A DNA stretch of 64,000 nucleotides from Pseudomonas paralactis (GCF_001439735.1 NZ_JYLN01000003.1:558001-622000), one strand, 5' to 3'. Shown: positions 19,467-32,398, numbered from the stretch's first letter. The notes: generated from the sequence alone by a model not told the origin. Program-made: numbers and translations.

Positions 19467-20300
19467 GTGGTAGCGACAGCCCTGGTGCTGGTGGCGGCGC
19501 TGTTGCATGCGACGTGGAACACCTTGATCAAGTTCAGTGGCGAGCGCCTTTTGGTCATTGCCTGCATGGACAGTGTGGCGTTGCTGTTCGTGGTATTGGC
19601 GGTGGGGTTCGTCTCCTTGCCGCCGCTGGACATCTGGCCGTGGCTCATCGCCTCGGCCTTGTTTGAATTGCTCTACCGCTACTTGTTGATCCAGGCGTAT
19701 CGAGTGGGCGACTTGGGCCTGGTGTATCCGCTGATGCGCGGCTTGTCGCCATTGGTGGTGTTGGTGCTGACGCTGGTATTTGCCGGTGAAGCGCTGAGCA
19801 CCCAGCAAATCCTCGGGATTTTGCTGATCCCGTTCGGCATGTTGTGCCTGTTGTGGCAAGGCGGTGGTGGCGAGCGCTTGCCGTGGTCGATGCTGCCGGT
19901 GGTGTTGCTGATCGGCCTGTGCATCGGCTGCTATACCTTCCTGGATGGGCAGGCACTGCGGCGCTGGTCGCACCCGCTGGATTACCTGGTGTGGCTGACA
20001 TTGATCAGCGCCTGGCCGTTTCCGTTGCTGGCGCTGGTGCGCAAACGTGAGGCCTTCAGCCTGTTCTGGCGCACCCAATGGCGGTTGGGGCTGAGCGTGG
20101 GATTGTGCGTGTTGTTGAGCTACGCTTTGGTGCTTTGGGCCATGCAGCTGGGCTCGATCGCCGAGGCGGCTGCGCTGCGGGAAGTCAGCGTGATCCTGGT
20201 GGTGCTGTTCGGTATGCGTTACTTGCAAGAACCTTTTGGCCGGCCACGGCTCATAGCTTGTGGGTTGGTGCTGATCGGCATGTTCGTGATGAAACTCTAA
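19467..20300 (+). CDS. EamA/DMT family transporter
   Basis: 277 residues with about ten hydrophobic segments arranged as two EamA repeats, as in drug/metabolite exporters. The GTG at 19467 is taken as start because GAGGAG ends 6 nt ahead (19455-19460). The in-frame ATG at 19431 has no ribosome site and adds a polar tail. HATWNTLIKFSGERL and the PLMRGLSPLVV block are common in Pseudomonas members. Substrate unknown. A MAPEG protein gene follows after 31 bp, probably in one transcript. Confidence 0.82.
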   Translation: MVATALVLVAALLHATWNTLIKFSGERLLVIACMDSVALLFVVLAVGFVSLPPLDIWPWLIASALFELLYRYLLIQAYRVGDLGLVYPLMRGLSPLVVLVLTLVFAGEALSTQQILGILLIPFGMLCLLWQGGGGERLPWSMLPVVLLIGLCIGCYTFLDGQALRRWSHPLDYLVWLTLISAWPFPLLALVRKREAFSLFWRTQWRLGLSVGLCVLLSYALVLWAMQLGSIAEAAALREVSVILVVLFGMRYLQEPFGRPRLIACGLVLIGMFVMKL

Positions 20301-20331
20301 CCGTCCGATAAATCCAAAAAAGGAATGAGTG

Positions 20332-20718
20332 ATGACAGTCGCTTTCTGGTGTGTGTTGATCGCAATCTTTCTGCCGTATATATGCACGGGTGTCGCCAAG
20401 TTCAGCACAGGCAAGTTCGGACCGCGGCACAACCACGACCCGCGTGCCTTTCTCGATACCGTCGAGGGTGTCGCCAAACGCGCCAACAATGCGCAACTCA
20501 ACAGCTTTGAAGTGACCCCCGCGTTTGCCGCGGCGGTGGTCATTGCGCACATGGCGGGCAACGCGGAGTTGGTGACGATCAATGTGCTGGCGGTGCTGTT
20601 TATCACCAGCCGCCTGCTGTATATCATTTGCTACCTGGCCGATTGGGCGATTTTGCGTTCGCTGGTGTGGGCGGTGGGGATGGCGTTGATTGCGAGTTTC
20701 TTCTTTGTCTCGATCTAA
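20332..20718 (+). CDS. MAPEG family membrane protein
   Basis: 128 residues with four hydrophobic segments. The central RAxNAQLNSFEVTPAF-type block (RANNAQLNSFE) is the MAPEG signature, a family that includes membrane glutathione transferases. Bacterial members of this small type are mostly uncharacterised. The ATG at 20332 has AAAAAAGGA 8 nt upstream; a GTG directly before it is also possible. Confidence 0.85.
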   Translation: MTVAFWCVLIAIFLPYICTGVAKFSTGKFGPRHNHDPRAFLDTVEGVAKRANNAQLNSFEVTPAFAAAVVIAHMAGNAELVTINVLAVLFITSRLLYIICYLADWAILRSLVWAVGMALIASFFFVSI

Positions 20719-20738
20719 CGCCTGATGCAAATCCTTTG

Positions 20739-20780
20739 TGGCAGGGGGCAAGGCGAATCGTCGCACCGCCCCTCCCACAT
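20739..20780 (-). repeat. Single REP arm of the GGCGGTGCGAYGATTCG variant
   Basis: Read on the minus strand it is ATGTGGGAGGGGCGGTGCGA, then CGATTCGCCTTGCCCCCTGC. It matches nearly base for base one arm of the pair at 40643-40735, so this is a repeated REP variant with an extra internal stem. No partner arm is found here. Confidence 0.7.
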
Positions 20781-20797
20781 TTCATTATCAGCGTCTG

Positions 20798-21991
20798 TCA
20801 GGTGCCGGCGGGAGCATCCGGTACGTGCGGTAGCGCCGCGCCTTTGGGCCACAACATCCAGATCTGCCCCTGTTGCTTCATATTCCCTGCCAGCTCGCCC
20901 GCCGCATCACCCGTGCCCCAGAACAAGTCTGCCCGTACTTCGCCAGTGATTGCGCCACCCGTGTCCTGGGCCGCGACAGGTCTGGTGATCGGTGAGCCAT
21001 CGGGTTTGGTGGTCGACAGCCACAGCAAGCTACCCAGCGGGATGACCTTGCGGTCCACTGCCACGCTATAGCCTGCGGTCAAGGGCACGTTCAGGGAGCC
21101 GCGCGGGCCTTCGTTACTGTCGGGGCGAACGCTGAAGAATACGTAGCTGGGGTTGCTCGCCAGCAGTTCGGGAATGCGCTGCGGATGTGCCTTGGCCCAG
21201 GCGCTGATGGCGCCCATGGTCACGTCTTCTTTTTTCAGTTCACCTTGCTCTACCAGCCAACGGCCGATTGGACGGTACGGGTAGCCGTTCTGGTCGCCGT
21301 AACCTACGCGCAGTTGGCGCCCACCTGCCAGCTGAATACGGCCTGAACCCTGGATCTGCAGGAATTGCAGGTCCATCGGGTCGGTCAGCCAGGCGATCGG
21401 CTTGGCGGTGGAGCCCTGGCTGTTGACGGTGCTGGCGTCGTCATAAGGCTTGAGTACCCGACCTTCCAGACGTCCACGCAGACGCTTGCCTTTAAGCTCC
21501 GGGTAGATGCTTTCAAGGTTGACGATAATCAGGTCATCCGGCACGCCGTAGACCGGCACATGGGCGCTGGCGGTTTTGGTCAGGCTGCCGGGGTAGACCG
21601 GCTCGTAGTAACCGGTGATCAAACCATTGGGTGTGTTGTTGGCCGAACGCAGGCCGAATACATCCAGGTGTTCCTTGAGAAAGCCGCGAACCGCCACGGC
21701 ATCGCCCGGTACGCTGGCCGCTGCCGCGCAGGTCGTGCCCCATACCGGGTCGGCCTTGAGGCGCTGGCAGGCGCTGCGCCAGGATTCAAAACCGGCCAGC
21801 AAATCGCTGTCGGAGACCACCGGCAAGGCTTCCCAGGGTGCGCTCACATAGGTGGCGACCGCATGGGGTTTGGCTTCTTCCTTGGCGACTTCCTTGCCGG
21901 CATCTTTACCTGCATCGCAGCCGGACAGCAGCGCGATCATTGGCAGAGCCCACGCGAGGCGGCGGCTCCAGGGTTTCGCGGTGATATTCAT
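20798..21991 (-). CDS. mltA: Membrane-bound lytic murein transglycosylase A
   Basis: 397 residues. Lipoprotein signal with lipobox LLSGC near residue 25, then MltA domains: GLITGYYEPVYPGS, IQGSGRIQL and NPSYVFF. The C-terminal 3D domain runs VPLTAGYSVAVDRKVIPLGS to AAQDTGGAITGEVRADLFWG, containing the catalytic Asp. It cleaves peptidoglycan glycan strands at the outer-membrane inner face, giving 1,6-anhydromuropeptides. The ATG at 21991 is set by the signal peptide. Confidence 0.95.
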   Translation of the reverse strand: MNITAKPWSRRLAWALPMIALLSGCDAGKDAGKEVAKEEAKPHAVATYVSAPWEALPVVSDSDLLAGFESWRSACQRLKADPVWGTTCAAAASVPGDAVAVRGFLKEHLDVFGLRSANNTPNGLITGYYEPVYPGSLTKTASAHVPVYGVPDDLIIVNLESIYPELKGKRLRGRLEGRVLKPYDDASTVNSQGSTAKPIAWLTDPMDLQFLQIQGSGRIQLAGGRQLRVGYGDQNGYPYRPIGRWLVEQGELKKEDVTMGAISAWAKAHPQRIPELLASNPSYVFFSVRPDSNEGPRGSLNVPLTAGYSVAVDRKVIPLGSLLWLSTTKPDGSPITRPVAAQDTGGAITGEVRADLFWGTGDAAGELAGNMKQQGQIWMLWPKGAALPHVPDAPAGT

Positions 21992-22119
21992 GTAAGCAAT
22001 TCCTGAAGCGATTACCCATGCTTCACTGCATTCGGGCAACCCTTATTATTAATAGGGCTATTGGTCTTTGCGGGCGGGGCGAGGATACTGGCCGCCGTTT
22101 CCCGTGACCTGAAGCCATC

Positions 22120-22569
22120 ATGATTCTAAAAAAACTGACCGTTGTACTGTTGGCCTGCCTGGCCTTGTCTGCCTGTGGCGGTGTTGACCCCAATTCCCCC
22201 CTGGGCCAACGCAAGGCGATCTTCAAGCAGATGCTCAAGACCGGCGAAGACCTGGGCGGTATGTTGCGCGGGCGCATCCCGTTTGACGGCGCCAGGTTTG
22301 CCGACGGCGCGGTCAAGCTGGACGCGTTGTCCCATGAGCCGTGGAAGCATTTCCCAAGCGTGCGCGAAGAAGATCACACCAGCGCCAAGGATGATGTGTG
22401 GCAAAAGCAGGCGCAGTTCCAGCAGATGGCCCGCGACCTGGAGGCGGCCACCGGGGAATTGGTGATCGCCAGCCAAGTGCAACCCTACAAGGCCAGTAAC
22501 CTTCATCCGGCGGTGCAAAAAGTCGAAGACGCCTGCAGCGCCTGCCATAAACAGTTCCGCGATCACTGA
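22120..22569 (+). CDS. Cytochrome c'-type (class II) haem lipoprotein
   Basis: 149 residues. Lipobox LALSACGG near residue 19, then a four-helix cytochrome c' body ending in the haem motif CSACH about 10 residues from the C terminus, as usual in class II cytochromes. Such proteins bind NO or move electrons in the periplasm; here the lipid anchor would hold it to a membrane. The ATG at 22120 gives the signal directly. Confidence 0.82.
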   Translation: MILKKLTVVLLACLALSACGGVDPNSPLGQRKAIFKQMLKTGEDLGGMLRGRIPFDGARFADGAVKLDALSHEPWKHFPSVREEDHTSAKDDVWQKQAQFQQMARDLEAATGELVIASQVQPYKASNLHPAVQKVEDACSACHKQFRDH

Positions 22570-22575
22570 TCGTTT

Positions 22576-22971
22576 TTACTGGTCGAGTTCTTCCACCGCT
22601 TCCTGCAGTTCTTTGCGTGACTCGGCCAGTTTGTCCTTACGCTTGTTGATCTTGTCCGGATCGCCTTTTTTCATGGCTTTGTCGAGGTCGGCCTGACGGC
22701 GGGAGACTTCGTGCTTGGCGTCAAGCACCTTGTTTTCACGCTCTTTTTTCAAGCTGGCGTCGGTGCAGTGGGTGGTGACTTCAGCCAGGGCTTTTTCCAG
22801 GCCGGCCTGTTGGGCGCTGTTGCCGTGGGCCTTGGCTTGTTCGATTTGGGTGCTGATGGCCTGGCGCTTGGCGGCGCAGCCGGTGAGCGGTTGCGCTTCT
22901 TCGGCAGCCAGCAGTGGCGTGGCGGTGAAACTTGCGAGGGTCAGCAAGGCAAAGGGGGCGAGAAATTTCAT
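22576..22971 (-). CDS. DUF1090 family periplasmic protein (YqjC-like)
   Basis: 131 residues: a signal peptide (MKFLAPFALLTLASFTATPLLA), then a Cys-containing segment GCAAKRQAISTQIEQAK and a long charged helix, the YqjC/DUF1090 pattern. Function unknown in the family. It converges on the cytochrome c' gene with 6 bp between stops. Confidence 0.85.
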   Translation of the reverse strand: MKFLAPFALLTLASFTATPLLAAEEAQPLTGCAAKRQAISTQIEQAKAHGNSAQQAGLEKALAEVTTHCTDASLKKERENKVLDAKHEVSRRQADLDKAMKKGDPDKINKRKDKLAESRKELQEAVEELDQ

Positions 22972-23012
22972 CTATAAAGCTCCAGGTTCGCAATCAGGGG
23001 GCCGGACGGGGC

Positions 23013-24707
<1,695 letters not shown>

Positions 24708-24728
24708 CTAAGTCATCCAGGCGCCCAT

Positions 24729-24757
24729 AAAAAAGCCCCGATTGCTCGGGGCTTTTT
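24729..24757 (-). terminator. Terminator of the sahR-metK unit
   Basis: Stem AAAAAGCCCCG / CGGGGCTTTTT with loop ATTGCT, 31 bp past the metK stop. A/T tracts on both sides. Confidence 0.9.
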
Positions 24758-24787
24758 ACCGGGTGTTTCTGTATGCAGCGCGAACGT

Positions 24788-25978
<1,191 letters not shown>

Positions 25979-25997
25979 CTCGATGTTTTCCTGATAT

Positions 25998-26993
25998 TTA
26001 CCGATGGTGAGTGTCGCCAGCCGGTCGCTGAAAATGGCGGACCTGAATCTGGAAACCATTACGTAAACCTACATAGAGGCTTTCCCCGGGAACGAGTCCC
26101 GCAGCGGTGGCCCAACGGGCCAGATCGTCCTGTTCAAAACCCAGCCAGAGATCACCGCAGGCCTCCTTGGCCCAATTCTGGTTGTGGCTGCATAAATCCG
26201 TAACCAGCAGGCTACCGCCGGGGTGCAGCAACCCGGCCATTTGCTTGAGGGCGTCTGCCGGGGCGGCGAAATGGTGCAAGACCATGTTCAGCACCACGCA
26301 ATCGGCCCGCAGGCTGGTGTCATTCAAGGCGTCGGCCAACTGCAGATGCACATTGCCCAGGGCTTCGCGCTCACAGAGTTGGCGCGCCAGTTCAAGCATT
26401 GCCGGGCTGTTATCCAGCGCCGTCACCTGCCCGAAACGCCGCGCCAGGTCCGGCAGGAAACCGCCATCGCCAGGCCCGACTTCCACGGCTGTTGCCTCAC
26501 TACTGAAGCTCAGCTTGTCCAGCAGCGCCAGTACGCTTTCGCGGTACTGCGGCAAGCCGGCGATCAGGTCCTGCTGGGCGCGAAACTTGTCGGCAACCCG
26601 GGAGAAAAAGTCCTGGCTGGCGGCGGCCCGTTGCCCATGGACCTGGCTGATGCGTGACTGTACGTCGCTCGGCAGGCCCAGGTTGTCCACTTCCTCAAGC
26701 AGGGCGGCGTGCAGTTTGCCGCCCAGTTGTTCGGTATGGGGCAGGGCGCGGCGGTAAAAAATCGCATTGCCTTCGCGGCGGGTGGCGACCAGGTCGGCCT
26801 GGGCCAGCACTTTCAAATGGTGGCTCATGCCGGATTGGCCGATGGCGAAGATCTGCGCCAGTTCCAGCACCCCGAACGAATCGTTGGCCAGTGCGCGCAA
26901 TACGTTCAGGCGCAACGGGTCACCTGCAGCCTTGCATAGGGCTGCCAGTTCATCGCCGTCGTCAGGACGCAGGGAGGGCACGGGTAGGTTCAT
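25998..26993 (-). CDS. ArsR-family regulator fused to a methyltransferase domain, SahR-like
   Basis: 331 residues. ArsR winged helix at about 15-85 ([34 protein letters not shown]), then a class I methyltransferase domain with motif [11 protein letters not shown] (171-180). The ArsR metal-site cysteine motif ELCVCDL is absent, so it is not a metal sensor. SahR in other Proteobacteria has this architecture: the methyltransferase-like part binds S-adenosylhomocysteine and releases the repressor from SAM-cycle genes. Its placement directly ahead of metK and a palindrome 41 bp before its start fit this role. Whether it still methylates anything is unknown. Confidence 0.8.
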   Translation of the reverse strand: MNLPVPSLRPDDGDELAALCKAAGDPLRLNVLRALANDSFGVLELAQIFAIGQSGMSHHLKVLAQADLVATRREGNAIFYRRALPHTEQLGGKLHAALLEEVDNLGLPSDVQSRISQVHGQRAAASQDFFSRVADKFRAQQDLIAGLPQYRESVLALLDKLSFSSEATAVEVGPGDGGFLPDLARRFGQVTALDNSPAMLELARQLCEREALGNVHLQLADALNDTSLRADCVVLNMVLHHFAAPADALKQMAGLLHPGGSLLVTDLCSHNQNWAKEACGDLWLGFEQDDLARWATAAGLVPGESLYVGLRNGFQIQVRHFQRPAGDTHHR

Positions 26994-27033
26994 AAGGCCA
27001 GCAGTCTAGTGACGGGTGTAAATCCCTGCAAGG

Positions 27034-27059
27034 TCAATATCAAAAAGTTTTGATATTGA
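27034..27059. promoter_or_regulatory. 26-bp palindrome between sahR-metK and tkt, candidate SahR operator
   Basis: Arms TCAATATCAAAA and TTTTGATATTGA (12 bp, perfect) around the 2-bp centre AG. Its right arm supplies TTGATA (27050-27055), a possible -35, with TTATAA (27074-27079) 18 bp further as -10 for tkt. The left arm supplies the mirror -35 for the sahR-metK direction. A bound repressor would thus cover both promoters. A second smaller inverted repeat GGTTATA-N9-TATAACC lies at 27072-27094. The site class is inferred from position and symmetry. Confidence 0.7.
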
Positions 27060-27253
27060 TCGATAAGTGGTGGTTATAAGCCGCCGCTATAACCTTTAGA
27101 CGAACCGGTTGAGGGTTTCTGCAACCTATTGCTGCCCAAAGCACAGGAAAAACACCCTCAAGTGACTATCTGTCATTGCCCGCAGGCGGTGGCTGAGGGA
27201 AAATGCCGGTCCTTTTTTCCGTTTCTTTATAAGTAAACTCCAGGAGATCAGCG

Positions 27254-29251
27254 ATGCCCAGCCGTCGTGAGCGTGCCAACGCCATTCGTGCCCTCAGCAT
27301 GGATGCCGTGCAAAAAGCCAACAGCGGCCATCCCGGTGCCCCGATGGGCATGGCGGATATCGCCGAGGTACTTTGGCGTGACTACCTGAAACACAACCCG
27401 AGCAACCCGTCGTTCGCCGACCGTGACCGCTTCGTGCTGTCCAACGGCCACGGCTCGATGCTGATCTATTCGCTGCTGCACCTGACCGGCTACGACGTCA
27501 CCATCGACGACCTCAAAAGCTTCCGTCAGCTGCACAGCCGCACCCCGGGCCACCCGGAGTTCGGCTATACCCCGGGCGTTGAGACCACCACCGGTCCTCT
27601 GGGCCAGGGCCTGGCCAACGCTGTCGGCTTCGCGCTGGCGGAAAAAGTTCTGGGCGCGCAATTCAACCGCCCTGGCCACGACATCGTCGATCACCACACC
27701 TATGTGTTCCTGGGTGATGGCTGCATGATGGAAGGCATCTCCCACGAAGTCGCCTCCCTGGCCGGCACCCTGGGCCTGGGCAAGCTGATTGCCTTCTACG
27801 ATGACAACGGCATCTCCATCGACGGCGAAGTCGAAGGCTGGTTCACCGATGACACGCCCAAGCGTTTCGAAGCCTACAACTGGCAGGTCATCCGCAACGT
27901 CGACGGCCACGATCCGGAAGAAATCAAGATCGCCATCGACACCGCTCGCAAGAGCGCGCAGCCAACCCTGATCTGCTGCAAGACCACCATCGGTTTCGGC
28001 TCGCCGAACAAGCAAGGTAAAGAAGACTGCCACGGCGCCCCACTGGGTGACGCGGAAATCGCCCTGACCCGTGAAGCGCTGAAGTGGAACCACGGCCCGT
28101 TCGAAATCCCGGCCGACATCTACGCCGAATGGGATGCCAAGGAAAAAGGCCTGGCCACGGAAGCCGAGTGGGACCAGCGTTTTGCGGCCTATTCCGCCGA
28201 ATTCCCGGAGCTTGCCAACGAACTGGTACGCCGCCTGGCCGGTGACCTGCCTGCCGACTTCTCGGCAAAAGCCTCGGCCTACATTGCCGAAGTCGCGGCC
28301 AAGGGCGAGACCATCGCCAGCCGTAAAGCCAGCCAGAACACCCTGAACGCCTTTGGCCCACTGCTGCCTGAGATCCTCGGCGGTTCGGCTGACCTGGCCG
28401 GTTCCAACCTGACCCTGTGGAAAGGCTGCAAAGGTGTCTCGGCTGAAGACGCCAGCGGCAACTACATGTACTACGGCGTACGTGAGTTCGGCATGAGCGC
28501 CATCATGAACGGCGTGTCCCTGCACGGCGGCCTGGTGCCTTACGGCGCGACCTTCCTGATGTTCATGGAATACGCCCGTAACGCCGTACGTATGGCCGCG
28601 CTGATGAAGAAGCGTGTGATCCATGTCTACACCCACGACTCCATCGGCCTGGGTGAAGATGGCCCGACGCACCAGCCGGTCGAGCAACTGACCAGCCTGC
28701 GCACCACGCCGAACCTGGATTGCTGGCGCCCGGCCGACGCCGTGGAATCCGCTGTGGCCTGGAAGCACGCCATCGAGCGCAAGGACGGCCCATCGGCGCT
28801 GATCTTCTCGCGTCAGAACCTGCAACACCAGGTGCGTACCGACGCGCAGATTGCCGACATCAGCCGTGGCGGTTATGTGCTCAAGGACTGCGTCGGCGAG
28901 CCGGAGCTGATCCTGATCTCCACCGGTTCCGAAGTGGGCCTGACCGTTCAAGCCTACGACAAGCTGACTGCCCAGGGCCGCAACGTTCGCGTTGTATCCA
29001 TGCCGTGCACCAGCGTGTTCGAAGCCCAGGACGCCGGCTACAAGCAATCGGTATTGCCGTTGCAGGTCAGCGCGCGTATTGCCATCGAAGCGGCCCACGC
29101 CGACTACTGGTACAAGTACGTGGGCCTGGAAGGCCGCGTGATCGGCATGACCACCTACGGTGAGTCTGCACCGGCGCCAGCGTTGTTCGAAGAATTCGGT
29201 TTCACCCTGGAAAACATCCTGGGTCAGGCTGAAGAGTTGCTGGAAGACTAA
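27254..29251 (+). CDS. tkt: Transketolase
   Basis: 665 residues. Thiamine-diphosphate enzyme of the pentose phosphate pathway. Visible are [17 protein letters not shown], the ThDP/Mg motif [13 protein letters not shown], and the pyrimidine-domain [15 protein letters not shown]. The ATG at 27254 has CCAGGAGATCAGCG ahead. First gene of tkt-epd-pgk-(two lipoproteins)-fba, the conserved Pseudomonas central-carbon block. Divergent from sahR-metK, so the palindrome at 27034-27059 may touch its control. Confidence 0.97.
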   Translation: MPSRRERANAIRALSMDAVQKANSGHPGAPMGMADIAEVLWRDYLKHNPSNPSFADRDRFVLSNGHGSMLIYSLLHLTGYDVTIDDLKSFRQLHSRTPGHPEFGYTPGVETTTGPLGQGLANAVGFALAEKVLGAQFNRPGHDIVDHHTYVFLGDGCMMEGISHEVASLAGTLGLGKLIAFYDDNGISIDGEVEGWFTDDTPKRFEAYNWQVIRNVDGHDPEEIKIAIDTARKSAQPTLICCKTTIGFGSPNKQGKEDCHGAPLGDAEIALTREALKWNHGPFEIPADIYAEWDAKEKGLATEAEWDQRFAAYSAEFPELANELVRRLAGDLPADFSAKASAYIAEVAAKGETIASRKASQNTLNAFGPLLPEILGGSADLAGSNLTLWKGCKGVSAEDASGNYMYYGVREFGMSAIMNGVSLHGGLVPYGATFLMFMEYARNAVRMAALMKKRVIHVYTHDSIGLGEDGPTHQPVEQLTSLRTTPNLDCWRPADAVESAVAWKHAIERKDGPSALIFSRQNLQHQVRTDAQIADISRGGYVLKDCVGEPELILISTGSEVGLTVQAYDKLTAQGRNVRVVSMPCTSVFEAQDAGYKQSVLPLQVSARIAIEAAHADYWYKYVGLEGRVIGMTTYGESAPAPALFEEFGFTLENILGQAEELLED

Positions 29252-29276
29252 GTCAGTCTGCGTTGTCTGCACTGGC

Positions 29277-29347
29277 GCCATCGCGGGCAAGCCCGCTCCC
29301 ACATTTGGATCGTGGTCCGCTGTGGGAGCGGGCTTGCCCGCGATGGC
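29277..29347. repeat. REP pair, GTGGGAGCGGGCTTGCCCGCG type
   Basis: Arms GCCATCGCGGGCAAGCCCGC and GCGGGCTTGCCCGCGATGGC, inverted, in the tkt-epd gap. Confidence 0.9.
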
Positions 29348-29389
29348 GTCAGAACATTCAACACCGAACTAACCTTGATCGAGAACCCC

Positions 29390-30445
29390 ATGCCCCAACC
29401 GCGTCCCTACAAAGTTGCACTCAACGGCTACGGCCGCATTGGTCGTTGCGTCTTGCGTGCTCTGTTCGAGCGAGGGGCGGCAGCCGGGTTTGAAATTGTT
29501 GCGATCAACGATCTGGCCGACATGGCCAGCATCGAATACCTGACACGCTTTGACTCCACTCATGGCCGCTTCCCTGGCGAAGTGCGGGTCGACGGCGATT
29601 GTCTGCATATCAACGGCGACTGCGTAAAAGTACTGCGCAGTGCCACTCCCGAGGGCATCGACTGGGCGGCGCTGGGCGTCGACCTGGTGTTGGAATGCTC
29701 CGGTGCCTATCACACTCGTGCCGATGGCCAGCGTTTTCTCGACGCCGGTGCGCCGCGTGTGCTGTTCTCCCAACCGATGGCCAGCGAGGCGGATGTCGAC
29801 GCCACCATCGTCTACGGCATCAATCAGGATTGCCTGACCGGCGATGAGCTGCTGGTGTCCAACGCTTCGTGTACCACCAACTGCAGCGTACCGCTGTTGC
29901 GCCTGCTGGATCAGGCGATCGGCCTGGATTACGTGTCGATTACCACGATTCACTCGGCAATGAACGACCAGCCGGTGATCGACGCCTATCATCATGAAGA
30001 CTTGCGCCGAACGCGTTCGGCGTTCCAGTCGGTGATCCCGGTGTCCACCGGCCTGGCCCGTGGTATCGAGCGACTGTTGCCGGAACTTGCCGGGCGAATC
30101 CAGGCCAAAGCCGTACGTGTGCCGACGGTGAATGTGTCTTGCCTGGATATCACCATGCAAACCGTCAGTGACACCGATGCGATGGAGGTCAACCGGATCC
30201 TGCGCGACGCCGCCACCAGCGGCCCGCTCAAAGGCTTGCTGGCCTACACCGAGTTGCCCCACGCCAGTTGCGATTTCAACCATGACCCGCATTCGGCGAT
30301 TGTCGATGCCAGCCAGACTCGCGTTTCCGGCCCGAGGCTGGTGAATATCCTGGCCTGGTTCGACAACGAATGGGGCTTTGCCAACCGAATGCTCGACGTG
30401 GCAGAGCACTATCTGCACATCGCCGCTAAACAACCTCAACAGTAA
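29390..30445 (+). CDS. epd: D-erythrose-4-phosphate dehydrogenase
   Basis: 351 residues. GapA-like dehydrogenase that oxidises erythrose-4-phosphate to 4-phosphoerythronate, the first step toward pyridoxal 5'-phosphate. NAD-binding [14 protein letters not shown] opens the protein; the catalytic Cys is in [25 protein letters not shown] ends the catalytic domain. Position between tkt (which makes erythrose-4-P) and pgk is the classic epd context and separates it from true gap genes. The ATG at 29390 is chosen since the conserved fold starts there. Confidence 0.93.
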   Translation: MPQPRPYKVALNGYGRIGRCVLRALFERGAAAGFEIVAINDLADMASIEYLTRFDSTHGRFPGEVRVDGDCLHINGDCVKVLRSATPEGIDWAALGVDLVLECSGAYHTRADGQRFLDAGAPRVLFSQPMASEADVDATIVYGINQDCLTGDELLVSNASCTTNCSVPLLRLLDQAIGLDYVSITTIHSAMNDQPVIDAYHHEDLRRTRSAFQSVIPVSTGLARGIERLLPELAGRIQAKAVRVPTVNVSCLDITMQTVSDTDAMEVNRILRDAATSGPLKGLLAYTELPHASCDFNHDPHSAIVDASQTRVSGPRLVNILAWFDNEWGFANRMLDVAEHYLHIAAKQPQQ

Positions 30446-30462
30446 TTCAGGAACTGCGACCC

Positions 30463-31626
30463 ATGACCGTGTTGAAGATGACCGACCTCGATCTGCAAGG
30501 TAAGCGCGTACTGATTCGCGAAGACCTCAACGTCCCAGTCAAGGACGGTGTGGTCACCAGCGATGCGCGAATCCTGGCCTCGCTGCCGACCATCAAGCTG
30601 GCCCTGGAAAAAGGCGCGGCCGTGATGGTCTGCTCCCACCTGGGCCGCCCGACCGAAGGTGAGTTTTCCGCCGAGAACAGCCTCAAGCCGGTAGCCGAAT
30701 ACCTGAGCAAGGCCCTGGGCCGTGACGTGCCGTTGGTCGCAGACTACCTGGGCGGTGTCGATGTAAAGGCTGGCGACATCGTGCTGTTCGAAAACGTGCG
30801 CTTCAACAAGGGCGAGAAAAAGAACAGCGACGAACTGGCCCAGCAATACGCCGCCTTGTGCGATGTGTTCGTGATGGACGCTTTCGGCACCGCTCACCGC
30901 GCTGAAGGTTCGACCCATGGCGTAGCCAAGTTCGCCAAGGTGGCCGCTGCTGGCCCACTGCTGGCCGCTGAGCTGGATGCGTTGGGCAAGGCCCTGGGCG
31001 CTCCGGCCCAGCCAATGGCTGCCATCGTTGCCGGTTCCAAAGTCTCCACCAAGCTGGACGTACTCAACAGCCTCAGCCAGATCTGCAACCAGTTGATCGT
31101 CGGCGGCGGCATCGCCAACACCTTCCTGGCCGCAGCCGGCCATCCGGTCGGCAAGTCCCTGTACGAGCCGGACCTGCTGGATACCGCCCGTGCCATCGCC
31201 GCCAAAGTCAGCGTGCCATTGCCGGTGGACGTGGTGGTTGCCAAAGAGTTCGCTGAAACCGCCGAAGCCACCGTCAAGCTCATCGCTGACGTGGCCGCTG
31301 ACGACATGATTCTGGACATCGGCCCGCAAACCGCGGCCAACTTCGCCGAACTGCTCAAGGCATCCCAGACTATTCTGTGGAATGGCCCGGTAGGCGTGTT
31401 CGAGTTCGATCAGTTCGGCAACGGCACCAAAGTGCTGGCCAAAGCCATCGCTGAAAGCTCGGCCTTCTCCATCGCCGGCGGCGGTGACACCTTGGCGGCT
31501 ATCGATAAATATGGCGTTGCTGAGCAGATCTCCTACATTTCTACCGGTGGCGGCGCCTTCCTCGAATTCGTCGAGGGCAAGGTTCTGCCGGCCGTGGAAG
31601 TGCTGGAAACCCGGGCCAAGGGTTAA
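30463..31626 (+). CDS. pgk: Phosphoglycerate kinase
   Basis: 387 residues, normal for bacteria. Interconverts 1,3-bisphosphoglycerate and 3-phosphoglycerate with ADP/ATP. Signature [15 protein letters not shown] and the C-terminal GGGDTLAAI with [13 protein letters not shown] are intact. Starts 17 bp after epd, so co-transcribed. Confidence 0.97.
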   Translation: MTVLKMTDLDLQGKRVLIREDLNVPVKDGVVTSDARILASLPTIKLALEKGAAVMVCSHLGRPTEGEFSAENSLKPVAEYLSKALGRDVPLVADYLGGVDVKAGDIVLFENVRFNKGEKKNSDELAQQYAALCDVFVMDAFGTAHRAEGSTHGVAKFAKVAAAGPLLAAELDALGKALGAPAQPMAAIVAGSKVSTKLDVLNSLSQICNQLIVGGGIANTFLAAAGHPVGKSLYEPDLLDTARAIAAKVSVPLPVDVVVAKEFAETAEATVKLIADVAADDMILDIGPQTAANFAELLKASQTILWNGPVGVFEFDQFGNGTKVLAKAIAESSAFSIAGGGDTLAAIDKYGVAEQISYISTGGGAFLEFVEGKVLPAVEVLETRAKG

Positions 31627-31657
31627 GGCTCGCGTGATCAGGAAAAGGAGCGTTCCC

Positions 31658-31885
31658 ATGATCAAGTCGTTGGCGTTGGTGATCGCAGCGGGCCTGTTGG
31701 CCGGCTGCAGCAGCACACCTGACACGGCGCCGGAGGCGGACAACGCCAAGGCGCCGTTGAATAAAAGCTGTTACCAGGCTGACTGGCAAGCCGAGACCAT
31801 GCCGGTGATCAACAAGCGCATCGGCAACGAACGGCTGGAGAAATACGACTCCGCGCCCAACGGTCAGGAACAGGGTTGCCCTTGA
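31658..31885 (+). CDS. Small lipoprotein, unknown function
   Basis: 75 residues. MIKSLALVIAAGLLAGCSS is a clean lipoprotein signal with Cys at 17. The mature part has two further Cys (SCYQADW and the penultimate residue in QGCP) that may pair. AAAAGGAG lies upstream of the ATG. It stands between pgk and the next lipoprotein gene, a position also filled by small hypothetical genes in other pseudomonads. No family name recognised. Confidence 0.8.
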   Translation: MIKSLALVIAAGLLAGCSSTPDTAPEADNAKAPLNKSCYQADWQAETMPVINKRIGNERLEKYDSAPNGQEQGCP

Positions 31886-31945
31886 CGGGTCTGATCCACT
31901 AACCCACAGCAACGGCGACCCCAGGTCGCCCTGCGAGGATTGGCA

Positions 31946-32278
31946 ATGAAAGGCGTTTTCGCCCTGGCAGCCTTGGCCCTGTTGGCCGGTTGCAGCAGCA
32001 TGAACATGTTCGATAAGGCCGAACCGGCTGACAAATGGACCACCTGGACCTGCGACAGCAAGGCTGAGGTCAACTGGCGCTTTGCCAATCAGGCACGTTC
32101 GGAGGTGGATGTACGTCTCGGCGGTTCTGACCAGGTACACCGCCTCAAGCAGGACGTGGCGGCCTCGGGTGTGTTGTACAGCGACGGCCAACTGGCGTTT
32201 CACACCAAGGGTGAGGAAGGCCTGGTGTACTGGGTGGCCACCGATGATTTGATTGGGCGCGGCTGCAAAGCCAACTGA
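31946..32278 (+). CDS. MliC-like C-type lysozyme inhibitor lipoprotein (putative)
   Basis: 110 residues. Lipobox LALLAGCSS near residue 16. The mature region WTTWTCDSKAEVNWRFAN followed by small strands and a late Cys (GRGC) is the pattern of MliC-type barrels: two Cys, YxC-like start, GL-x-Y-W near the end. MliC proteins inhibit host c-type lysozyme from the outer membrane. The short form and weak motif make the name tentative. The ATG at 31946 is preferred to the TTG at 31940 because of spacing to GCGAGG. Confidence 0.65.
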   Translation: MKGVFALAALALLAGCSSMNMFDKAEPADKWTTWTCDSKAEVNWRFANQARSEVDVRLGGSDQVHRLKQDVAASGVLYSDGQLAFHTKGEEGLVYWVATDDLIGRGCKAN

Positions 32279-32309
32279 GAATACGATCTGAAGTCCAATG
32301 AGATCAAAA

Positions 32310-32398
32310 TGTGGGAGCTGGCTTGCCTGCGATTGCGGTGGGTCAGCAAAGCCAATATCGACTGGTTCTCCGCCATCGCAGGCAAGCCAGCTCCCACA
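32310..32398. repeat. REP pair, GTGGGAGCTGGCTTGCCTGCG type
   Basis: Arms TGTGGGAGCTGGCTTGCCTG and CAGGCAAGCCAGCTCCCACA, inverted. It lies in the 276-bp gap before fba; the rest of that gap shows nothing else. Confidence 0.9.

Noticed and set aside
20325..20510. Alternative frame start ATGAGTGATGACAG before the MAPEG gene
   Set aside because: It stops early and has no family sequence; the MAPEG frame has the proper ribosome spacing.
27248..29302. 684-codon open frame antisense to tkt
   Set aside because: Mirror of a high-GC gene whose plus-strand product is clearly transketolase; the antisense translation has no family-like motif.
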